From NCBI GenBank assembly GCA_002329075.1, contig DCXR01000023.1, forward strand, positions 27,084 to 56,106: a stretch of DNA of 29,023 bases, in the 5' to 3' direction. The DNA comes from Candidatus Neomicrothrix sp. UBA2131 (GTDB lineage Bacteria > Actinomycetota > Acidimicrobiia > Acidimicrobiales > MedAcidi-G1). Positions within the stretch are counted from its first letter, which is position 1; the number at the start of each line of letters is the position of its first letter. Made by a program: the position numbers and the translations under genes. Positions 23,211 to 29,023 of the stretch are shown piece after piece. Under the pieces are notes generated by a model. It was not told where the DNA came from. It made no database searches and was given only the letters and a program-made list of their open reading frames with translations.

Positions 23211-24304
23211 CCGGAGACCCCCTCCGGGTACTCGTCATGGGCGGCACGCAGTTCAACGGCCTGGCCCTCGTCCACGAACTGGCCCGCTGCGGGCACGAGG
23301 TGACCATCCTGAACCGGGGAGTGACCGAGGCGCCGCTTCCCGAAGGCATCAAGCGGCTGAAAGCCGACCGCTCCGACCACGACCAGGTCCGCGGGGTTCT
23401 CAGTGACCGGAGGTTCGACGTCGTCCTGGACATGACGGCCTACCACCCCCAGGATGTGGCACTCATGGTCGAGGTCCTCGAGGGACGGGTCGACCATTAC
23501 GTGTTCGCCAGCTCCACCGTCATCTACTCGGCCACCGAACGACTTCCCATCAGGGAGGACCACCCCACCGAACGTGGTGACGATCAAATCGAGTACGGGA
23601 TGCACAAGTTGCTCTGCGAAGACCTACTCACCGAGGCCCACTCGGAGCGTGGCTTCCCGGCTACCACGGTGGCCTTCGCCATGGTCTACGGACCTCGGAA
23701 CATCATCCCCGACCGGGAACAGCGTATGTATGCCCGCCTGGAGGCCGGACGACCGGTTCTGGTTCCCGGCGACGGGACCACGGTCGGCCAGGTCGGCCAC
23801 GTCGACGACCAGGCCCGGGCCCTCGAGGCCTTGATGGGCAATCCGGCCACGTTCGGCCGGCGATACAACCTGACCGGACGCGACTACTTCACCGACCTCG
23901 GTTACGTGCACACCACCGCCGAGGTACTGGGCGTCGAACCCGACATCCGGTTCATCCCCGCCACTTTCATGGAGGACCTCTGGGACGGTCGCATCGAGTT
24001 CGAATCGGGTGGACAGTCCCGGGCCAACATCGACATCCGCACAAGCGAGGAGGCTCGGCGCCGACAGGCCGCGATCCGTCACCGCTTCCGTTTCACCACG
24101 GTGATTCCGCGGCTTGCCCCGAACATCCACCGTTGGAACCGCAACGTGGTGTTCAGCATCGACGCCCTACGCCGTGACACCGGCTGGGAGCCGGAACACA
24201 ATCTGGCGTCGATGGTGGCCCATACCCATGCCTGGCACACCACGACCGGTGGCCGGGACTTCGACTGGTCCTACGAGGACCAGATCCTGGACCGACTCGG
24301 CTGA
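23207..24304 (+). CDS. NAD-dependent epimerase/dehydratase family (extended SDR) protein
   Basis: A 365-residue extended SDR. The Rossmann motif is GGTQFNG (12-18), then N36-R37 after the second strand, DMTAYHP (75-81), the serine pair in FASSTVIYS (100-108), and the catalytic pair Y130 and K134 (YGMHK). GGTQFxG is characteristic of the CSP41/SDR_a subgroup rather than the GATGFIG of sugar epimerases, so sugar-nucleotide epimerase activity is not assured. It begins with a GTG overlapping the carboxylesterase stop, so both are probably made together. The last ~80 residues (R-rich, then VFSIDALRRDTGWEPEHNLASM) form the substrate-binding part. It converges with the oligopeptide transporter, 16 bases away. 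Confidence 0.82.
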   Translation: MTGDPLRVLVMGGTQFNGLALVHELARCGHEVTILNRGVTEAPLPEGIKRLKADRSDHDQVRGVLSDRRFDVVLDMTAYHPQDVALMVEVLEGRVDHYVFASSTVIYSATERLPIREDHPTERGDDQIEYGMHKLLCEDLLTEAHSERGFPATTVAFAMVYGPRNIIPDREQRMYARLEAGRPVLVPGDGTTVGQVGHVDDQARALEALMGNPATFGRRYNLTGRDYFTDLGYVHTTAEVLGVEPDIRFIPATFMEDLWDGRIEFESGGQSRANIDIRTSEEARRRQAAIRHRFRFTTVIPRLAPNIHRWNRNVVFSIDALRRDTGWEPEHNLASMVAHTHAWHTTTGGRDFDWSYEDQILDRLG

Positions 24305-24320
24305 AGGATGTCGCCAACCC

Positions 24321-25346
24321 CTATGCGCCGGATGGCCCGGCGGCCGTGGGGTAGTGACAGGCCACGAAGTGGTCGTCGTCCAAGGTCCGGAGTATGGGTT
24401 CCTCGGTCGTGCACCGGTCGTCGGCCCGGGGACAGCGGGTCCGGAATCGGCACCCGGACGGCGGATCCATGGGCGACGGGATCTCGTCGCCGATGGCCGC
24501 CTCCGACCCATCAACGGTTGATGCCGGTTCAGGGGCAGACGCCAGCAGAACCCGGGTGTAGGGGTGGGCGGGGGCCGAGTAGAGGGCGTCGGCGCCACCG
24601 ACCTCGCACACCTTTCCCAGGTACATGACGATCACCCGGTCACTGACGTTGCGGACCACCGACAGGTCGTGGCCGATGAACACCAGCGTCAGGCCGTAGC
24701 GGAGCTTCATCTCCTCCAGGAGGTTCAGGATCTGTGCCTGCACGGAGACGTCGAGAGCTGAGACCGGTTCGTCGCAGATGAGGATCTCGGGTTCGAGGAC
24801 GACCGCCCGGGCGATGGAGATTCTCTGGCACTGGCCGCCGGAGAACTCGTGGGGACGGCGATTGGCGGCCACCGTCGGATCGATGCCAACCGCTTCGAGA
24901 ACTTCGTCGACCCTGGCCCTGATCCGTTCGTCGTCGGATTCCTCGGCCCAGATGTGGAGGCCCTCGCCGACGATGTCGCGAACCCGGCGGCGCGGGTTGA
25001 GCGACGAGATCGGGTCCTGGAAGATCATCTGGAGCCGGGGCCGCACCTGCCGCAGGTCCTCGCCCACGAGGGCGGTCAACTCGGTCTCCCGGTCGGTGCC
25101 CGGGTCGAGGACCACCCGACCTGAGGTGGGGGGCGGCAACTGGACGATGGCCCGGGCAGTGGTCGACTTGCCGCAGCCCGACTCCCCGACGATGCCGAGT
25201 GTCTCGCCCCGACGGATGTCGAAGCTGACATCGGACACGGCGTGGACGACCTGATGGTGGCCTGCCGGGAACTCCATGACGAGGTTCTCGACCCGCAGGA
25301 CCATCTCGTCGTGACCGCGGAGGTGGGCGGTGCCGCTACCCGCCAT
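24321..25346 (-). CDS. oppF: Oligopeptide/dipeptide ABC transporter ATP-binding protein (OppF/DppF-like)
   Basis: A 341-residue ATPase, the second of the two nucleotide-binding subunits. Walker A GESGCGKST is at 54-62, the Q-loop FQD at 109-111, the signature SGGQCQR at 169-175, Walker B ILICDEP at 188-194 and the H-loop GHD near 228. The signature has Cys173, where most Opp/Dpp ATPases have Arg. The C-terminal oligopeptide domain carries a Cys cluster (GCRFRTRCPRADDRC, then ACHY), equivalent to the four cysteines that hold a [4Fe-4S] cluster in some DppD/DppF proteins. The ATG at 25346 overlaps the oppD stop by one base (TGATG). It is the last gene of the operon. The transported peptide or related solute is unknown. 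Confidence 0.9.
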   Translation of the reverse strand: MAGSGTAHLRGHDEMVLRVENLVMEFPAGHHQVVHAVSDVSFDIRRGETLGIVGESGCGKSTTARAIVQLPPPTSGRVVLDPGTDRETELTALVGEDLRQVRPRLQMIFQDPISSLNPRRRVRDIVGEGLHIWAEESDDERIRARVDEVLEAVGIDPTVAANRRPHEFSGGQCQRISIARAVVLEPEILICDEPVSALDVSVQAQILNLLEEMKLRYGLTLVFIGHDLSVVRNVSDRVIVMYLGKVCEVGGADALYSAPAHPYTRVLLASAPEPASTVDGSEAAIGDEIPSPMDPPSGCRFRTRCPRADDRCTTEEPILRTLDDDHFVACHYPTAAGPSGA

Positions 25347-26440
25347 CAGCCTTCTGCTCCCGATTGCCCCGGGTCGGCGACGGGAACATTGCGGGTGAAC
25401 TGGTCCATGTCGAGGCCAGTAGCGGTGGTTCCGGCCGACTCGTTCGCTGAACGCGCCTGAGTGCCTGACGGTGTGCCGACCGGGGCGTGGCAGGCGCACA
25501 GGTGGCCAGCGCCGTGGGAGGTGAGGTCCGGTTGATTCGTGAGGCACCTGGCAATCGAGTAGCGGCACCGGGGAGCAAAGGGGCAACCGTCGAGTACCTC
25601 GATCACCTCGGGGGGCCGACCGGGGATGGGAACCAGTCGGGTGTGGCTGGGGGTGTCGATGCGGGGGATGGTCTCGAGCAGGGCCTCTGTGTAGGGGTGG
25701 CGCATTTCGGCGAACAGGGTGGTTGTCGGGGCCTCCTCCATGGTGTGGCCGGCGTACATGACCATGACCTCGTCGGCCCGGCCCTTGACCACCCCCAGGT
25801 CGTGGGTGATGAGGATCATGGCCATGCCCCGGGCCCGACGGAGGTCGTCGAGGAGGTCGAGGATGTGCTTCTGGACGGTCACGTCGAGTGCGGTGGTCGG
25901 TTCGTCGGCGATCAGGAGGCGGGGACCGCAGGCCAGTGCCATGGCGATCACGACCCGTTGGCGGAGCCCACCGGAGAGTTCGTGTGGATACTGGGTGAGC
26001 CGCGCGCCCGGTTCGGGGATGCCGACCTGTTCGAGTAGGTCGCCGGCTTCGGCCAGGGCGTCGCGTCGACTCCGGCCCAGGTGGACCCGTAGCGATTCGG
26101 CGATCTGTTCGCCGACCTTCTTGACCGGGTTGAGAGATGTCATGGGGTCCTGGAACACCATGGTCATCTCCACTCCCCAGAAGTGCTTCTCCCTGCTTGC
26201 GGCCATGGCGAACATGTCGCGGCCATCGAAATCGACCGTTCCTCCGACCTGGGCATACGAGGGCAGCAGGTTCATGAGGGCCTTGGCGGTGACCGACTTG
26301 CCGGAACCGGATTCGCCGACGACGCCGAGCGTCTGGCCCGGTTCGAGGTCGAACGAGACGCCTTCGACGGCCCGGACCAGGCCCTGCTCGGTGAGAAACC
26401 CGACGCGCAGGTCCTGGACGGTCAGCAGGGCTCCGGCCAC
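25346..26440 (-). CDS. oppD: Oligopeptide/dipeptide ABC transporter ATP-binding protein (OppD/DppD-like)
   Basis: A 364-residue ATPase. Walker A GESGSGKSV is at 42-50, the Q-loop FQD at 96-98, the signature LSGGLRQR at 155-162, Walker B LLIADEP at 175-181 and the H-loop THD near 211. The C-terminal oligopeptide domain has cysteines in GCPFAPRCRYSIARC and CACH, as in OppF. I chose the GTG at 26440, one base after the oppC stop, because GGGAG lies 8 bases upstream and the protein then begins right at its first strand. A GTG at 26497 would add 19 low-complexity residues and overlap oppC by 56 bases. The C-terminal ~40 residues are a Ser/Thr/Gly-rich tail beyond the usual domain. Confidence 0.88.
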   Translation of the reverse strand: MAGALLTVQDLRVGFLTEQGLVRAVEGVSFDLEPGQTLGVVGESGSGKSVTAKALMNLLPSYAQVGGTVDFDGRDMFAMAASREKHFWGVEMTMVFQDPMTSLNPVKKVGEQIAESLRVHLGRSRRDALAEAGDLLEQVGIPEPGARLTQYPHELSGGLRQRVVIAMALACGPRLLIADEPTTALDVTVQKHILDLLDDLRRARGMAMILITHDLGVVKGRADEVMVMYAGHTMEEAPTTTLFAEMRHPYTEALLETIPRIDTPSHTRLVPIPGRPPEVIEVLDGCPFAPRCRYSIARCLTNQPDLTSHGAGHLCACHAPVGTPSGTQARSANESAGTTATGLDMDQFTRNVPVADPGQSGAEG

Positions 26441-26441
26441 T

Positions 26442-27311
26442 TCAGCGACTCCCGATTCCGAGTTCGCGGATATCGAAGTACTGGCGGAGTCGGTCACCGG
26501 CCAGGTTCAGGGACAGCACGGTCAGGAACATGGCGCCGATCGGGAAGAAGGCCACCCAGGGGGCGGTCTGCAACGTTCGGAGTCCCGCGCCCATCTGGAT
26601 CATCTTCCCCCACGAGAACCCGTCGGCCACCGACAGCCCCAGGTAGGCCAGGCCGCCTTCGGCGACGATGGTCAGGCCCAGGCCGAGCAGGAGCAGGGCG
26701 GACATCGGGATGAGGACGTTGGGCAGGATCTCGCGCACCATGACCCGTCGGTTCGTGGCACCCAGCAGTCGGGCTGCGGCCACGAACTCCCGTTCCGCGA
26801 ACACAATGGTGATGGCCCGGGCCAAGCGGGCCACCGACGGTATGACCACGATGCTCAGGGCGCCGGTGACGATCCACAGGCCCTGGCCAAAGAGGAGGAT
26901 GACCAGCAGGAACAGAACCAGGAGGGGAAAGCTCAGCATGACGTAGGTGACGAACCCCAGGACCAGGTCGATCCAACCTCGCCGGTAGCCGCTGACAATG
27001 CCCATCGTCCCGCCGACCAGGAAGCCGGCCACGATCGAGAAGAACCCCACCATCAGCGAGACCCGGGCTCCCCAGATGGTTCGGGAGAACATGTCCCGGC
27101 CGTTGCCATCCGTGCCGAACCACTGGTCCCAGGTCGGACCCGAAGCCCGGGGTCCTATTCCGATCTGCTCCGGGTCGGCGATGGGGAGCAGCGGAGCAAC
27201 GATTGCCGCCGTCGTCACCAACAGGATCCAACCGATAGCCACCCAGAAGATGATCCCGAGCCGGCGTGGGGCGGCCCGGTCGGCATCTGGCTCGGCAGGG
27301 GGTTCGGCCAT
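26442..27311 (-). CDS. oppC: Oligopeptide/dipeptide ABC transporter permease (OppC/DppC-like)
   Basis: A 289-residue inner-membrane permease if started at ATG 27311. It has an N-terminal transmembrane helix (about residues 18-42), the extracellular FGTDGNGRDMFSRTIWGARVS motif, five further helices, and the EAA coupling loop EREFVAAARLLGATNRRVMVREILPN (about 171-196). A GTG at 27407 would extend it to 321 residues and overlap oppB by 11 bases. I prefer 27311 because the extra stretch is polar and contains an inverted copy of the gene's own 3' end. Neither start has a good in-frame ribosome binding site: a GGAAGGAG precedes an ATG at 27337, but in a different frame. The last 35 coding bases form one arm of that inverted repeat. 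Confidence 0.88.
   Translation of the reverse strand: MAEPPAEPDADRAAPRRLGIIFWVAIGWILLVTTAAIVAPLLPIADPEQIGIGPRASGPTWDQWFGTDGNGRDMFSRTIWGARVSLMVGFFSIVAGFLVGGTMGIVSGYRRGWIDLVLGFVTYVMLSFPLLVLFLLVILLFGQGLWIVTGALSIVVIPSVARLARAITIVFAEREFVAAARLLGATNRRVMVREILPNVLIPMSALLLLGLGLTIVAEGGLAYLGLSVADGFSWGKMIQMGAGLRTLQTAPWVAFFPIGAMFLTVLSLNLAGDRLRQYFDIRELGIGSR
26453..26487 (-). repeat. Inverted repeat arm A, within the 3' end of oppC
   Basis: This 35-base segment encodes the RQYFDIRELGI tail of OppC. It matches the plus strand at 27348-27382 at 30 of 35 positions. In OppC it is in frame and looks native, so this arm is probably the ancestral copy or an equivalent of it. Confidence 0.75.
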
Positions 27312-27347
27312 CCTGGCAGCGTGCGCGACGTTGACATGTGACTCCTT

Positions 27348-27382
27348 CCGCCAATACTTCGCCGTCCGCGAACTCGGAGTCG
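27348..27382 (+). repeat. Inverted repeat arm B, oppC-tail-like sequence in reverse orientation at the oppB-oppC junction
   Basis: Read on the plus strand this encodes FRQYFAVRELGV, against LRQYFDIRELGI at the end of oppC. The differences are one synonymous change and mostly conservative replacements (I to V twice, D to A). It lies antisense, between the oppB stop at 27397 and the preferred oppC ATG at 27311. It is therefore a fragment of an oppC-type gene end lying backwards upstream of oppC, about 860 bases from arm A. Confidence 0.75.
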
Positions 27383-27396
27383 TGTGTTCGTTCGGG

Positions 27397-28404
27397 TCAG
27401 CCGGCACGTCTCACCCTCGGATCGAGATACGAGTAGAGGAGGTCGACGATGGTGTTGATGACCACGAAGGCGGTTGCCAGGACCGTTACCCCAGCGAGGA
27501 CCACCGTGATGTCGTCCCGGATCGCGGACACGTACAGCTCTCGTCCGAATCCCGGGATGGAGAAGATCTGCTCGATGATGATCGTGCCGCCGATCAAGGC
27601 GGACATGTTCAGGCCCACCACGGTGATCATCCCGAACATCGACGGCCTCAGGACGTGGCGGAACATGATCCGCCGGTCCGACAGGCCCTTGGCCTTGGCC
27701 GTGATGACGAAGTCCTCCTGGAGGGTGGTGATCAGGTCGGTTCGGAGTAGGCGCTGGTAGACCGCAGCCAACGGCAGGCCGAGTGAGGCTGCGGGAAGGA
27801 CCAGGGAGTGGAGCCGGGAGAAGAGGTTGTCGTCCATGAACCGGCTCGGGAAGATCTGCCATCGGACGATGAAGAAGTAGAACAGGATGATGGCGAGGGC
27901 AAAGCCGGGGATGGCCAGCAGGCCGAAGCCGGCGGCAACCGACGCACGGTCGAACGGTTGGTTCGCCCGGTAGGCGGCGGCCACACTCCACGGGATGGAG
28001 ACCCCCAGGGCTACGACCATGGACACTCCCATGAGCAGTACCGACTTGGGGAGCCTTTCGGCAAGGATGGTGCTCACCGGCATCTGGTTCGCGTACGAAT
28101 CCCCGAAGTCTCCTTGGGCCATTCCGACGATCCAGCGGCCGTACCGGACGGGCAACGAGTCGTCCAGGTGGTATTTCTCGCGAGCCTCGATGACCCTTTC
28201 ACATTCACCGATGCCGGTACCTGCAATGGTCCCGACGACGTCTTCGATCTCTCCGGCTATGACGGCGTCGCAGTCGACAGAGGCATAGAAGCCGACGACG
28301 TTGAAGAGGGGGTCGCCGATGACGTTCGTGGCCGAGAAGGCCAGGAACGTGACAGCGACCAGTACCCCGAACATGAACGCCAACCGGCGCATTAGATAGG
28401 TCAT
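27397..28404 (-). CDS. oppB: Oligopeptide/dipeptide ABC transporter permease (OppB/DppB-like)
   Basis: A 335-residue membrane permease. It has an N-terminal helix (MRRLAFMFGVLVAVTFLAFSA), a large extracellular loop (about 30-105) with two or three cysteines, further helices, and the coupling loop EDFVITAKAKGLSDRRIMFRHVLRP (about 231-255). It ends in the family tail LLYSYLDPRVRRAG. The extracellular insertion EIEDVVGTIAGTGIGECERV between strands 1 and 2 is longer than in E. coli OppB. The ATG at 28404 has only a weak upstream purine stretch. It follows oppA by 88 bases that hold a strong hairpin, so its expression may be lower than that of oppA. Confidence 0.9.
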   Translation of the reverse strand: MTYLMRRLAFMFGVLVAVTFLAFSATNVIGDPLFNVVGFYASVDCDAVIAGEIEDVVGTIAGTGIGECERVIEAREKYHLDDSLPVRYGRWIVGMAQGDFGDSYANQMPVSTILAERLPKSVLLMGVSMVVALGVSIPWSVAAAYRANQPFDRASVAAGFGLLAIPGFALAIILFYFFIVRWQIFPSRFMDDNLFSRLHSLVLPAASLGLPLAAVYQRLLRTDLITTLQEDFVITAKAKGLSDRRIMFRHVLRPSMFGMITVVGLNMSALIGGTIIIEQIFSIPGFGRELYVSAIRDDITVVLAGVTVLATAFVVINTIVDLLYSYLDPRVRRAG

Positions 28405-28430
28405 CAGATGAAGGTGCCCCCGGCGTGAGG

Positions 28431-28459
28431 GGGGGCGGCCGGCTAAGCCGACCGCCCCC
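28431..28459 (-). other. Strong RNA hairpin between oppA and oppB
   Basis: On the minus-strand RNA a 13-base arm (28459-28447) pairs with 28443-28431 across a three-base loop, with a single G-U wobble and all other pairs G-C, C-G or equivalent. It lies 33 bases after the oppA stop. No U-run follows, so it is not a classical intrinsic terminator; it may be a partial terminator or a 3' stabiliser that keeps oppA mRNA more abundant than oppBCDF. Confidence 0.65.
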
Positions 28460-28492
28460 GTAACACGCTTGTCAGAGGTTTACGTTGCGTGG

Positions 28493-29023
28493 TTACTCCT
28501 CAATCCACATCTGGGCCCAGGATGGATTGGCACTATTGACATGGCACAGGGGTGTGGACCCGTCCGGGAGGACGTAGCCGCAGACGTTCTTGACCTTCGT
28601 GCCGTAGGCGTTCGTCCACATGGTGTGGGTCTGGAACAGGTAGGTGTAGCTGTCGTGGATGCTGACGGCCCACTCCTTCCAGAGTTCGACGTTCGCCTCA
28701 CGGTCGTCGCTGGCCCGTGCCTCGTACATCAACGCATCCCGATCCTCGTCGCAGTACCTCGGCCAGTTCAGCGACAGGGCACCAACGGACTGGCACTCCG
28801 TCCACAGGATGTGGCCGTCCGGGTTGATACTTCCGAACTGTCGCCAGGTGAGGAAGTCCCACTGGCCGGTGATGGCGTGGGTGATGTGGTCGTCCTGGGG
28901 CAGCAGATCCTTCGTGAAGTTGAAGTGATCCGACCAGCCCTCGGTGAGGAGGTCGAAGATCTGGTCCTGGATGACCGACGGACCCGAGTACTGGTACTCG
29001 GCGTTGATCCTGCCGTCGGTGCA
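28493..29023 (-). CDS. oppA: Oligopeptide/dipeptide ABC transporter substrate-binding protein, C-terminal part (OppA/DppA-like)
   Basis: The reading frame runs open from the window edge to TAA at 28493-28495, giving the last 176 residues of a family 5 extracellular solute-binding protein. Visible features are NWPRYCDEDRDALMYEARAS, the family's segment before the final helices, then ELWKEWAVSIHDSYTYLFQTHT, and a terminal IEE. Six cysteines occur in this part, which is more than usual for the family and might form disulfides outside the cell. The start, the signal peptide and the substrate pocket lie beyond the window. As first gene of an A-B-C-D-F operon it would define specificity, but nothing here shows which solute is bound. 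Confidence 0.85.
   Translation of the reverse strand, partial: CTDGRINAEYQYSGPSVIQDQIFDLLTEGWSDHFNFTKDLLPQDDHITHAITGQWDFLTWRQFGSINPDGHILWTECQSVGALSLNWPRYCDEDRDALMYEARASDDREANVELWKEWAVSIHDSYTYLFQTHTMWTNAYGTKVKNVCGYVLPDGSTPLCHVNSANPSWAQMWIEE

Noticed and set aside
22229..24304. A 691-residue fusion upstream of the epimerase
   Set aside because: The first ~326 residues are an off-frame reading of the carboxylesterase; the GTGA overlap at 23207 gives the true start.
27215..27337. A 40-codon ORF with a good GGAAGGAG ribosome binding site before ATG 27337, out of frame with oppC
   Set aside because: Its protein has no recognisable features and the site overlaps the inverted-repeat arm. It could be a chance result of the rearrangement; kept only as a caution on the oppC start.
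25719..27341. A 540-codon plus-strand frame opposite oppD and oppC
   Set aside because: Antisense shadow of two transporter genes with complete family motifs.
1..29023. CRISPR array, tRNA/rRNA genes, insertion sequences, prophage, toxin-antitoxin or defence system
   Set aside because: I saw no regular spaced repeats, cloverleaf-like genes, transposase or integrase motifs, or known defence domains on either strand.

Overview
The window is dense, high-GC bacterial chromosome with G/C at most third codon positions, many GTG starts, many 4-bp GTGA gene overlaps, and repeated leaderless-type promoters (TANNNT 7-8 bases before an ATG with no Shine-Dalgarno). With an actinobacterial style of lipid and CoA metabolism (a TLP1-type thiolase, a nitronate monooxygenase, paired acyl-CoA synthetases, a CaiB-type CoA transferase, a DtxR-family regulator), this points to an actinobacterium, possibly of the class Acidimicrobiia. 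The taxonomic placement is inference. I found no tRNA, rRNA, CRISPR array, prophage or insertion sequence.

Layout. (1) 1-4626: a ferric-iron-type ABC importer (ATPase, lipoprotein binding protein, fused double permease), then a convergent DtxR/MntR-family metalloregulator. The upstream regions of the ATPase, the binding protein and the regulator share the word CTGTTAG, which suggests one regulon. (2) 4710-11678: CoA and fatty-acid genes (TLP1-like thiolase, nitronate monooxygenase, SDR, acyl-CoA synthetase, an uncharacterised lipocalin-like protein, a small ABM monooxygenase), plus the decayed C-terminal stump of a metallo-beta-lactamase-fold hydrolase. (3) 11743-15376: DNA-3-methyladenine glycosylase I behind a possible coupled 15-residue leader peptide, facing a three-gene operon of glutamine-transaminase-like aminotransferase, omega-amidase-like hydrolase and polyprenyl diphosphate synthase joined by two GTGA overlaps. 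(4) 15426-24304: a second CoA-linked catabolic cluster (acyl-CoA synthetase, MaoC hydratase, SDR, metal-site-poor amidohydrolase coupled to a short PrmA-like methyltransferase, CoA transferase, type B carboxylesterase coupled to an NAD-dependent epimerase). (5) 24321-29023: an oligopeptide/dipeptide-type ABC importer on the minus strand in the order A-B-C-D-F, with the binding protein cut by the window end.

How they work together. Region 1 is a self-contained iron or manganese acquisition and control module. Regions 2 and 4 together could activate a carboxylic acid to a CoA thioester, hydrate and oxidise it, and transfer or cleave the CoA. The substrate cannot be read from the sequence. The aminotransferase and omega-amidase match a known two-step glutamine-driven transamination.

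The most unusual observations are: an inverted copy of the 3' end of oppC sitting in the oppB-oppC junction, the shared CTGTTAG motif with a regulator whose metal site mixes MntR and DtxR features, the frameshifted MBL stump, the coupled leader peptide before tag, and a strong hairpin between oppA and oppB. I see no defence system or other clearly new multi-gene system.
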